Counted from the stretch's first letter, positions 1-8,839 are shown. The stretch: DNA of 9,510 nucleotides from DASUZD01 sp036377055 (GCA_036377055.1 DASUZD010000328.1:1-9510), one strand, 5' to 3'. The notes: generated by a model from the letters alone, not told the origin. Translations and numbers: made by a program.

Positions 1-2458
1 CCTCCCACTTGCCCGCCTTCGCATTCCACGAGATCAGCCGCTTGCGCTCCGACCACGGCTTCCCCTCGGGATCCGCTGACGCGCGGTTGTAGAGGATCCG
101 CCGGTTCGCCGGCCAAGCCCAGCCCCACTCGAGCGCGTAGATGTTCTGCTCCCAGTGCGGCTTGCGCCGCGCCGTCTGGTTCACGCTGTCCGCGAAGCAG
201 CCGCAGTAGATCCAGCAGCCGCAGCTCGTCGAACCGTCGGCCTTCAGCTCCGGGTACCCCGAGAGCGCCTCGCCCTTCTCGTTCCAGCCGTTGATCTCTC
301 GCAGCACGGCCTCCGCGCTCGGCTCCTCGAGGTGACCCGCGGTCGGGTAGACCCAGGCGAGCTCCTTGAGCGGCCGGTCCTTCGGGTCGTCGGAGTCGGC
401 GAGCTTCTCCCGGATCTTCCGACCGAGGTGGTAGACGAACCAGAGCTCCGAGCGCTGGTCGCCCGCCGGCTCGAGCGCCTTGTGATGCCATTGGAGGAGC
501 CGCTGCGTGTTCGTGAACGTGCCGTCCTTCTCCGTGTGTGCTGCGGCCGGCATGAGGAAGACCTCCGTCGGGATCTCGCGCGTGACGAGCTCGCCCGTCT
601 CGATCTCGGGGCCGTCCTTCCAGAACGAGGCCGTCTCGATCTCGAAGAAGTCGCGCACGACGAGCCAGTCGAGCTTCGCTGTCGCCAGCCGGTGCATCCG
701 CGAGTTCGCCGACCCGACGGCCGGGTTCTCGCCCATGACGAAGTAGCCCTTGACCTTTCCGTCGAGCATCTCGGAGATCGCCGTGTAGGCCGAGTGGTCG
801 CCCGAGATGCGCGGCAGGTGGTCGAAGCAGAAGTCGTTCTCGGCGGTCGCGTACTCGCCGTAGTAGGCCTTCAGCAGGCTGACCGTGTACGAGTCCATGC
901 GCCCCCACCAGCCGGTCGGCGCGGCGTTCAGCTCGACGAACGTGCGCAGGTCCTCGTGCGCGTGGGCGTGCGGCATCGGGATGTAGCCGGGCAGGATGTT
1001 GTAGAGCGTCGGGATGTCGGTCGACCCCTGGATCGACGCGTGCCCGCGGAGCGCGACGATCCCGCCGCCCGGCCGGCCCATGTTCCCGAGCAGCAGCTGG
1101 ATGATCGCCGCGGTACGGATGTACTGGACGCCGACGGTGTGCTGCGTCCAGCCGACCGAGTAGACGAACGCCGAAGTCCGCTCGCGGCCGGAGTTCGCGC
1201 AGAGCGACTCGGCGACCTCGACGAGCTGCTCCGGTGTGCAACCGCAGATCTCGGCCACGCGCTCGGGTGTGTAGCGGCTGTAGTGCCGCTTCAGGATCTG
1301 GAAGACGCAGCGCGGGTGTTCGAGCGTGAAGTCCTCCTCCGGCGGCTCGCCATGGTGGAGCCCGCTGCCGTGGCCGCCGTGGCCGACCGCCTCGCCGTGC
1401 GGCGCGCCTTCCTCGCCCGCTCCGGAGCCGAGCACCTCCATGCCTTCGTACTGCCACGTCGTCGTGTCGTACGTGCCCTTCTCCGGCTGCCAGCCGGAGA
1501 AGAATCCGTCGAGCTCCTCGGTGTCCTTGAAGTCTTCGTGGATGATCACCGGCGCGTTCGTGTACGCCTTCACGTACTCCTCGAACCAGCGCCCGTTCTG
1601 GATGATGTAGTTGACGATCCCGCCCAGGAACGCGATGTCGCTGCCGGCGCGGATCGGCACGTACAGGCTCGCCATCGCGCTCGTGCGTGTGAAGCGCGGG
1701 TCGACGTGGATCAGCTTGGCGCCGCGGTGGCGGGCCTCCATCGGCCACTGGAAGCCGACGGGATGGTTCTCCGCCATGTTCGACCCCATGACCAGGATGC
1801 AGTCCGAGTTCGCGAGGTCCTGCTGGAAGTCCGTGGCGCCGCCTCGTCCGAACGAGGTCCCGAGACTCGGGACCGTGGAGCTATGTCATATGCGGGCCTG
1901 ATTCTCGACGGAGACGATCCCGAGCCCGCCGGTGAAGAGCTTCTTGATCAAGTAGTTCTCTTCGTTGTCGAGCGTCGCGCCGCCGAGGTGCGCGATTCCG
2001 AGCGTCCGGTTCACCTGGCGGCCCTGCTCGTCCGTGCGCTGCCACGTCTTGTTTCGCGTCTTGATCACGCGGTCGGCGATCATGTTCATCGCCTGCTCGA
2101 GCGGCAGCTCCTCCCACTCGGTCGCGTACGGCCGGCGGTACTTGACCTTCGTCTCCCGTGTAGGGCTCGTGACGAGGCTCTTCGACGCGGAGCCCTTCGG
2201 GCAGAGCCGCCCGCGCGAGATCGGGCTTGCCGGGTCGCCCTCGATCTGCGTGACGGCGCCGTCCTTGACGTACACGAGCTGGCCACAGCCGACGGCGCAG
2301 TACGGGCAGACGGACGCGACGACGTGTTGCGCGTCGGCTGTCCGGGGCTTCAGCTCACGTGTCCGCTTAGTGGTGACCGCGCGCCCGAGGCCGCGCACGT
2401 CGCCGTCGGCGTACTGCCGCAGAACAGGCCACTGCGCGATCAGTTCGCGGAGCGACAT
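1..2458 (-). CDS. fdnG: Formate dehydrogenase-N/O type alpha subunit, selenocysteine-containing (3' end outside window)
   Basis: Catalytic subunit oxidising formate to CO2 at a molybdenum or tungsten bis-MGD centre; relatives pass electrons through an FdnH-like Fe-S subunit to a quinone-reactive cytochrome b. Reading from the ATG at 2458, 819 codons are visible; family members run to about 1000 residues, so the C-terminal part lies beyond position 1. Cys51, Cys54, Cys58 and Cys86 (CPYCAVGC then LCPKG) bind the N-terminal 4Fe-4S cluster. The frame is interrupted only by TGA at residue 191, in the context VENQARI-TGA-HSSTV, which matches the selenocysteine site of E. coli FdnG; the following His is the conserved active-site His. 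Further family landmarks are FGRGGATDFQQD, ALRGH (469-473) and WAWPANRRILYNRASADP near the window edge. No Tat signal precedes the cluster motif. Upstream in frame there is a stop at 2516-2518 and no ATG, GTG or TTG, so the start is well fixed, although the nearest GGAGG (2484-2488) lies about 25 nt away. Tools that do not recode TGA would split this gene. Confidence 0.95.
1856..1888 (-). promoter_or_regulatory. Selenocysteine TGA codon and bacterial SECIS hairpin of fdnG
   Basis: The TGA codon is at 1888-1886 on the minus strand. Counting its T as 1, nucleotides 15-33 form GGTCCCGAGTCTCGGGACC, a self-complementary hairpin with 7 bp closing an AGTCT loop. In the E. coli fdhF SECIS, G15, G16, U17 and the loop bases G23-U24-C25-U26 occupy the same offsets from UGA, so the SelB-recognised GU of the apical loop is conserved in position. 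One difference is that U17, bulged in E. coli, can pair with A31 here. SelB recognition is inferred from this match. Confidence 0.8.
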
Positions 2459-2483
2459 CCGCGAGCTTCGTGCCCGCGGCGCG

Positions 2484-2519
2484 CCTCCGTAAACAAATCG
2501 TAATGCGATGCTACTCTAG
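2484..2519 (-). promoter_or_regulatory. AT-rich promoter-like region upstream of fdnG
   Basis: This is the most AT-rich stretch between birA and fdnG. It contains a -10-like TACGAT (2502-2497, minus strand), which is part of a small palindrome ATCG-N5-CGAT (2497-2509) that could be an operator. GGAGG follows at 2488-2484, too far from the ATG at 2458 for a normal Shine-Dalgarno. No convincing -35 box is visible 16-18 nt upstream of TACGAT. It would give fdnG its own promoter, independent of birA. Confidence 0.3.
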
Positions 2520-2571
2520 GCAGCTCGCTCTGAGGGCGTCGGACGGGGAGACCGGCTGGACGCGGGGGAGG

Positions 2572-2599
2572 GACGGCCCGGGCGTTAGTCCGGGCCGTC
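2572..2599 (-). terminator. Strong GC hairpin, candidate terminator after birA
   Basis: A perfect 10 bp inverted repeat, GACGGCCCGG (2572-2581) and CCGGGCCGTC (2590-2599), closes an 8 nt loop. Neither strand has a T-run after the stem, so this is not a classical Rho-independent terminator; T-less hairpins are often proposed as terminators in high-GC Gram-positives. It lies about 165 nt downstream of the birA stop and upstream of fdnG. Its loop holds the TAA that closes the start-less frame at 2585-2764. The remainder of the 2459-2762 gap shows only that frame and the AT-rich promoter-like patch. Confidence 0.45.
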
Positions 2600-2764
2600 G
2601 CGTTGCCGGCGCTGTCCTTCCTCGTCCGGCGCCTCCGGAGCGGCGGGCCGCTCCGAGCCGTCCGGCGGCTCAGGCTCTGCGGGACCCGAGGGCTCGGGCG
2701 CCTCGTCAGGCGGCTTCGCTCCCGGGATCCCCGGCTCCTGAGGGAGTCCTTCGTCCGGAGTGTC
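2585..2764 (-). other. Start-less acidic, proline-rich open frame directly after birA
   Basis: The +1 frame relative to birA stays open for 59 codons after the birA stop and ends at TAA (2587-2585). The predicted peptide begins DTPDEGLPQEPGIPGAKPP and is rich in Asp, Glu, Pro and Ala, a composition typical of disordered protein tails rather than of random GC-rich DNA. There is no ATG, GTG or TTG in the frame, and an in-frame TGA lies just upstream inside birA, so it cannot be a normal independent gene. It could be a former or frameshifted C-terminal extension of BirA, a decayed gene remnant, or chance. Confidence 0.25.
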
Positions 2765-3482
2765 AGCGCTCGTAGGTCACCTCGCCGCTCTCCACGGCGC
2801 GCTCCTCGCCGCCCGCGTCGATCACGAGGCGGCCGAGGCGGTCGATCTTCACGGCCGTGCCGCTGACGCCGTCGACGGCCACGCGCCGCCCGCGAAGGAA
2901 GTCGCGCGAGCCGAGATCATCGTAGATCGCGTCGATTCCGCCCTCGCGCCACAGGTCGTAGTGGTGCTCGAGCCGCGCGAGGATTCGCGCCAGGATCGGC
3001 TCGCGAGCGCGCTCGACGCCGTCGATCGTCCGCAGCGAGGCTGGCGGCGTGGTCGCGTCCGGCGGCAGCTCCTCGCGCCGCTGGTTGACGTTCACGCCGA
3101 TGCCGAGCACGACGGCGTCGCCGCGCGCCTCCGCGAGGATCCCCGCGACCTTCTTCCGGTTCACGAGCACGTCGTTCGGCCACTTGATCTGCGCGCTGAG
3201 GCCGAGCGCTTCCTCGACCGCGTCGGCGACCGCGACTCCGGCGACGAGCGAGAGCTCCGGTTGGCGCCGCTTCGGCGGCGGCCGGACGAGCGTCGAGGAG
3301 AGGATCGCCGTCCCTGCCGGTGCGACCCACCGCCGCCCGTGTCGCCCGCGACCAGCGGTCTGCGCGTCCGCGACGACGACCGCGCCCTCGGGATCGTCCG
3401 GCCCCAGCAGGTCCTGCGTGGATTCGCACTCCGGAACGAACCGAAACGGCCGTCCGAAGCGCCCTTCCGGCGAGAGCTCCAT
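2763..3482 (-). CDS. birA: Biotin-[acetyl-CoA-carboxylase] ligase (class I BirA, no DNA-binding domain)
   Basis: Cytosolic enzyme that makes biotinyl-5'-AMP and transfers biotin to a lysine of biotin carboxyl carrier proteins such as those of acyl-CoA carboxylases. The 239-residue protein has the family motifs in order: ECESTQD near residues 18-24, the biotin/ATP-binding GRGRHGR loop at 44-50, KWPNDV at 100-105, and KKVAGIL with the active-site Lys at 111. A C-terminal SH3-like cap follows (about 195-239, from LRGRRVAVDG). There is no N-terminal winged-helix repressor domain, so it is a class I ligase rather than an E. coli-type bifunctional BirA. The open frame extends upstream to 3758, but that extension is an Arg/Pro-rich shadow of the opposite gene, and ATG 3482 sits directly before the conserved N-terminus. 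No Shine-Dalgarno is evident; a -10-like box 7 nt upstream suggests a leaderless mRNA. Stop is TGA. Confidence 0.93.
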   Translation of the reverse strand: MELSPEGRFGRPFRFVPECESTQDLLGPDDPEGAVVVADAQTAGRGRHGRRWVAPAGTAILSSTLVRPPPKRRQPELSLVAGVAVADAVEEALGLSAQIKWPNDVLVNRKKVAGILAEARGDAVVLGIGVNVNQRREELPPDATTPPASLRTIDGVERAREPILARILARLEHHYDLWREGGIDAIYDDLGSRDFLRGRRVAVDGVSGTAVKIDRLGRLVIDAGGEERAVESGEVTYER

Positions 3483-3489
3483 CGCGCGG

Positions 3490-3495
3490 AGTGTA
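3490..3495 (-). promoter_or_regulatory. Candidate -10 box of birA, leaderless geometry
   Basis: TACACT on the minus strand ends 7 nt before the birA ATG (3482), so transcription would begin at or next to the start codon. No clear -35 hexamer is seen. The same spacing occurs for the divergent gene, which makes the pair more suggestive than either box alone. Confidence 0.35.
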
Positions 3496-3528
3496 CGGCG
3501 ACCGCCCCTGCGGACTCGTGCGGCTCGC

Positions 3529-3534
3529 GATACT
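3529..3534 (+). promoter_or_regulatory. Candidate -10 box of the divergent hypothetical gene
   Basis: GATACT on the plus strand ends 7 nt before the proposed GTG start at 3542, consistent with a leaderless transcript and supporting that start over the alternative GTGs at 3518 and 3491. No clear -35 box is visible. Confidence 0.33.
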
Positions 3535-3541
3535 TCGCCGC

Positions 3542-4210
3542 GTGGAGCTCGAGCGCTTGGAGAGCGAGCTCGCCGAGGCTCGGCGGCGCGTCGAGCTAGC
3601 GATGCGCAAGCCGCCGGGCAGAGGGGCGGACGCCGACGCGGCGTTCTCCGCGGCGCTCGACAAGGAGTTGGCGGCGGAGCGAGCGCTGGCGGCCGCGCGC
3701 GGCGAGGAGTACGCCGTGCCGTTCGAGCTCGGCGTCCGCTGGAGCGGCGGTGCGCCATTGCCCCACCTACTCAGCTCGGGCCTGCGCTCGTTCGTCGCCT
3801 TCTACCTCGAGGAGCGCGATCCGAACTGGGACGGCACCTACGTCCGCATTGTCGATCCGACCGACGGGACCGTGGAGTCGCTGGCGCTCGCCGAGTTCGA
3901 AGGTTCCGTCGCAGTGAAGCTCGGGCCGCCGAACGACGAGGTGCTGCACGGGCACCCGCTCGAGGGGCGAGGCCTGGCCGGCTATGGCGCGTACGTCGTC
4001 GAGAACTCTCGCTGGCTGGAAGCGCTCATCGAGATCAACTGCGTGCACGAGCGGTTCGATCCCCAGTCATGGCAGGACAAGCGGCACTTCCTGCTCGTCT
4101 TCCACGACGAGACGGTCGAAGCGATCGCGCGCGGAATCGACGCCCGGCCCGTGCGCACGTCGATGCGAGCGCTCCTCGCGGAAACCGTCGAGAAGCTCTG
4201 GCCCGAGTAG
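3542..4210 (+). CDS. Conserved hypothetical protein with short N-terminal coiled coil
   Basis: A 222-residue soluble protein of unknown function; no signal peptide or membrane segment is seen. Residues 1-54 are charged and heptad-like (ELERLESELAEARRR, then AALDKELAAERALAAARGEE), suggesting helical or coiled-coil structure. Residues about 57-200 form a mixed, strand-rich domain with the distinctive segments GPPNDEVLHGHPL (128-140), ENSRWLEALIEINCVHERF (154-172) and RHFLLVFHDETVEAIA (181-196). I recall this pattern from uncharacterised conserved proteins, but I know of no assigned activity. The His and Asp residues in HGHP and FHDE are candidates for a functional site. The frame is open back to 3320, but that stretch is Arg/Pro-rich and overlaps birA on the other strand. 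GTG 3542 is preferred because a -10-like box precedes it at leaderless spacing; GTG 3518 and 3491 are alternatives. It is divergent from birA and converges on the formate dehydrogenase operon with a 44 bp gap. Confidence 0.75.
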   Translation: MELERLESELAEARRRVELAMRKPPGRGADADAAFSAALDKELAAERALAAARGEEYAVPFELGVRWSGGAPLPHLLSSGLRSFVAFYLEERDPNWDGTYVRIVDPTDGTVESLALAEFEGSVAVKLGPPNDEVLHGHPLEGRGLAGYGAYVVENSRWLEALIEINCVHERFDPQSWQDKRHFLLVFHDETVEAIARGIDARPVRTSMRALLAETVEKLWPE

Positions 4211-4254
4211 ACGCGGCGGCCCGAGGCGGACCGCTTGGTCGGCGACGGCCGGGT

Positions 4255-4524
4255 CTAGAGATCGTTCAACTGAATCGTCTTGTTCCAGCGAGCATGTTCG
4301 AGGCCGAGCTGCGCCCGCTCGTACGCGTGCGGGATCCCCTCGAGCAACCCCACCATGTCCGGCGCATCGGCGTCAGCTTCGTCGATCGCGCGCGACAGAA
4401 GGGACCGAGCGAGCGTCTCTTCTTGCGTGCGGGTGCGCTCGGCGAGCCGGGCGAGCTTCGCGGCTCGCACGCCGTCAAGGGTGACGTTGAGACGCTTGCT
4501 CGGAAACCCTTCGCCTGCCGCCAT
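4255..4524 (-). CDS. Small ribbon-helix-helix (CopG/Arc-like) protein at the end of the NAD-linked formate dehydrogenase operon
   Basis: An 89-residue protein whose N-terminal half looks like a ribbon-helix-helix DNA-binding fold: a strand RLNVTL (11-16), helix one around 17-30 (DGVRAAKLARLAER) and helix two around 34-50 (QEETLARSLLSRAIDEA). Such proteins dimerise through the strand and bind operators, either as antitoxins or as autoregulators. The C-terminal 40 residues (about 50-89) carry HAYERAQLGLEHARWNKTIQL and match nothing I recognise. The ATG lies 2 nt after the TAG of the formate dehydrogenase gene and has AGGAG (4535-4539) 10 nt upstream, so translation is probably coupled. No toxin-like gene is adjacent: the next gene downstream is convergent and unrelated. 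A role in regulating this operon or its metal or formate response is inferred from position only. Confidence 0.78.
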   Translation of the reverse strand: MAAGEGFPSKRLNVTLDGVRAAKLARLAERTRTQEETLARSLLSRAIDEADADAPDMVGLLEGIPHAYERAQLGLEHARWNKTIQLNDL

Positions 4525-4526
4525 GG

Positions 4527-7237
4527 CTAATGGGCTCCTGGCTGCAGCGGCTCGAGGCGCACTGCGGAGACCTTGTACTCCGGCGTGCCGATCAGTGGGT
4601 CGCCGACGTCGTGCGTCAGCCAGTTCACCTTCGCCTCCGCGAAGTGGAGCGCCATCCAGACGAGCCCGGGGTAGACTCGGTCGCCGATCGCTGCTCGCGC
4701 CTCCAGGGATCCCCGGCGCGAGACGAGCCGCACCCAGTCCCCATCGGTCACGTCCAGAGCGGCGGCATCCTCCGCCGAGATCTCGAAGAACGGGTCCTCC
4801 TGCTTCTCGACGATCCCGTCCTCGCGCATCGTCATCGTCGCCGAGTTGTAGTGGTAGAGCGTCCGGCCGGTCGAGAGGACGAAGGGGTACTCCGTGTCGG
4901 GCTCCTCGATCGGCGGCTGGTACTCGACCGGGAAGAACTTGCCCTTGCCGTTCGGCCGCGCCGGATGGGGCGAGTGCAGGTACATCGAGCCGGGGTGGTC
5001 GCGGTCGGTGCACGGCCACTGGAGGCCTACCTCTTCGATCCGGTCGTAGCGGATCCCGGACCAGTTCGGCGCGAGGTCGGCGAACTCGTTCCACGCATCT
5101 TCCGGTGACGCGTATTCCGGCCACGACGCGCCGAGCGCGCGGGCGAGGTCGACGACGATCCGCCAGTCCTCGCGCGCGTTCCCCGGCAGCGGCACGGCCG
5201 CGCGCACGCGGTTGACCCGCCGCTCGGTGTTCGTGAACGTCCCGTCCTTCTCGGCGAAGGACGATGCCGGAAAGACCACGTCCGCGTGCTTCCGCGCCGT
5301 GTCGTGCAGGAACAGGTCCTGGCAGACCATGAACTCGACGTTCGCGAGCCCCTCCTCGACGTGGTGCGCGTTCGGCTCCGTGTGCGCGGGGTTCTCGCCG
5401 ACGAGGTAGAGCGCCCGGACGCGGCCGTCGTGCAGGCCCGAGATGATCTGGTCGAGCCGGTAGCCGGGCTTCCCCGGCAGGTGCACTCCCCATGCCTCCT
5501 CGAACTTCCGCGTCGTCTCGTCGTCGATCGCCTGGTAACCGGGGAAGTAGGACGGATTCGCGCCGGCGTCGTTCAGGCCCTGGACGTTGTTCTGGCCGCG
5601 CAGCGCGTTGAGCCCGGTCGACTCGTACCCGAGGTGGCCGGTCATGAGGACGAGGTTCGCGAGCGACCAGATGTTGTCGATCGCCGACGCGTGTTCGGTG
5701 ATCCCGAGCGTGTAGAAGATCCCGGCGTGCTTCTCGCGCGCGTACGCGCGCGCGACCCAGCGGATGTCGTCGGCGGGCACGCTCGTTACGCGCTCCGCCT
5801 CTTCGGGCGTGTACCGGGCCACCACCTCCGCGACCGCCTCGAACCCTTCGGTGTGCTCGCGGATGTACGCGTCGTTCTGGAGCCCCTCCTCGAGGATCAC
5901 GTGCATAAGCGCGTTCAGAAGCCAGACGTCGGTTCCCGGGCGCAGCTGGAGGTGGCGAGAGGCGATCTTCGTCAGCCAGATCTTCCGTGGGTCGGCGACG
6001 ACGAGGGTGGCGCCGCGTCGCACGGCCTTCTTCATCCGCAGCGCGAGCACGGGGTGCGCCTCCGTCGTGTTCGAGCCGATCACGAGCAGGAAGCGGTCGT
6101 TCTCGATCTCCGGGATCGAGTTGGTGCTAGCTCCTCTGCCGAACGACCTGACCAGGCCGTAAAGGGTCGGAGCGTGTCAGGTTGCCTCGCAGGAGTGAAC
6201 CGAGTGGGTGCCGAGGGCGGTGCGCGCGAGCTTCTGGATCAGGAAGTTCTCCTCCATCGTCAGCCGCGCCGACGCGAGGACGCCGATCGACTGCGGGCCG
6301 TGCCGCTCCTTCACCTCCTTCAGGCCCTGAGCGGCGACCTCGAGCGCGTTGTCCCAGGTCGTCTCGTGCAGCTCGCCGTCCTCGCCGCGCACGAGCGGCT
6401 CGGTCAGGCGGTCGGGGTGGTGGACGAAGTTGAAGGCGAAGCGGCCCTTCACGCAGAGGTTGCCCTCGTTCGAGACGTAGCTCGGCTCGGAGGTGACCTT
6501 CACGATCCGGTTCGTCTCCGGGTCGACGTTCAGGTCGATCTGGCAGCCGACGCCGCAGAACGTGCAGGTCGTCTTGACCTTGCGCAGGCGCTCCTCCTGC
6601 CGCGGCGGCGCGCCCTCGAGGAACTTCTCGTAGATCGCGCCGGTCGGGCAGACGGAGAGGCAGCCGCCGCAGAGCTCGCACTCGGTGTCGAGCCACGAGC
6701 GATCCCAGGTCGGGACGACGCGCGCCTCGGGCCCACGCCCCTCGAGCGAGAGCGCGGAGCACTGCATCACCTCCTGCGTGTAGCGAACGCAGCGGGCGCA
6801 GAGGATGCACGCGTCCGGGTCGTAGCCCATCAGGCGGTTGCGGTCGTCGTAAGGCTTCCGCTTCGCGTCGGGGAGTACCAACGGCGCCTCCGCGCCCAGC
6901 TCCTCGGCGAGGTCGACGAGCTCGTTCGGCCGGCCGCCGGGGTTCGCGTTCAGGTGCTCGGCGAGCAGCATCTCCGTGAGGGTCTTGCGGAACTGAGGTA
7001 CCCGCGAGTTCGTCGAGACGACGAGGCCGTCCGCCACGCGGGTCGCGCAGGCGGGAAGCGGCCGCGGCGAGCCTTCGACGTCGACGACGCACATGCGGCA
7101 CCCGCCGTACGGGTCGAGCTTCTCGTCGTGGCAGAGCGTGGGGATGAAGACGCCGTGGCGCGCAGCCGCGTGGACGAGCAGCTCGCCGGCGGGCGCGTCG
7201 ACCCGACGGCCGTCGAGCGTGAACTCGACGACGTCGC

Positions 7238-7241
<4 letters not shown>
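4527..7241 (-). CDS. fdhF: NAD-linked formate dehydrogenase catalytic (alpha) subunit, selenocysteine-containing
   Basis: Soluble catalytic subunit oxidising formate at a Mo/W bis-MGD site and passing electrons along Fe-S clusters to the NuoE-NuoF-like subunit encoded just upstream. The product is 904 residues when TGA codon 355 is read as selenocysteine. Domains in order: a 2Fe-2S plant-type ferredoxin domain (Cys37, 48, 51, 65); a region at 90-115 where relatives have a His-Cys3 cluster motif, here lacking cysteines; a two-cluster ferredoxin domain (Cys145, 148, 151, 161 and Cys188, 191, 194, 198); the 4Fe-4S motif of the molybdopterin domain (Cys226, 229, 233, 263); then SCEAT-U355-HAPTLYGLVRSFGRG with the conserved active-site His; GLNALRGQNNVQGL (543-556); and a molybdopterin-dinucleotide-binding C-terminal domain from about 785 (YPFVLSTGRTLYHYNS). 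ATG 7241 overlaps the previous stop as ATGA; the stop is TAG at 4529-4527. Uncorrected annotation would split it at 6177 into two pseudo-genes. Moorella-type and FdsA-type enzymes are the closest architecture. Confidence 0.95.
6143..6179 (-). promoter_or_regulatory. Selenocysteine TGA codon and candidate SECIS hairpin of fdhF
   Basis: TGA is at 6179-6177 on the minus strand. Nucleotides 20-37 counted from its T can fold as ACGGCCT-GGTC-AGGTCGT, a 7 bp stem with one G-U pair and a GGTC apical loop. The loop carries the GU expected for SelB binding, about 5 nt further from the UGA than in E. coli fdhF but within the range seen in bacterial SECIS elements. The stem has no obvious bulged U, so this element is less canonical than the one in fdnG. 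Confidence 0.65.
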
Positions 7242-8806
<1,565 letters not shown>

Positions 8807-8839
8807 CTGCGCGGCGGCCTGACCCCTGACACGTCCGGT

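Noticed and set aside
155..2503. Long plus-strand open frame of 782 codons opposite fdnG
   Set aside because: It is the antisense register of the fdnG codons, open because GC-rich coding DNA rarely gives stops there; the product is Arg/Val/Leu-rich with no recognisable motif.
2459..2762. Possible tRNA-Sec (selC) or other small RNA near fdnG
   Set aside because: Apart from the 10 bp hairpin there is no cloverleaf-like set of stems and no TTCRA-type T-loop in the gap.
3483..3758. Upstream extension of birA to 3758
   Set aside because: The 92 extra residues are Arg/Pro/Ala-rich and lie opposite the hypothetical gene; BirA proteins begin near ATG 3482.
4211..4254. Possible bidirectional terminator in the convergent gap
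   Set aside because: The best hairpin is GACC-GCTT-GGTC (4229-4240), only 4 bp with no T-run; too weak to call.
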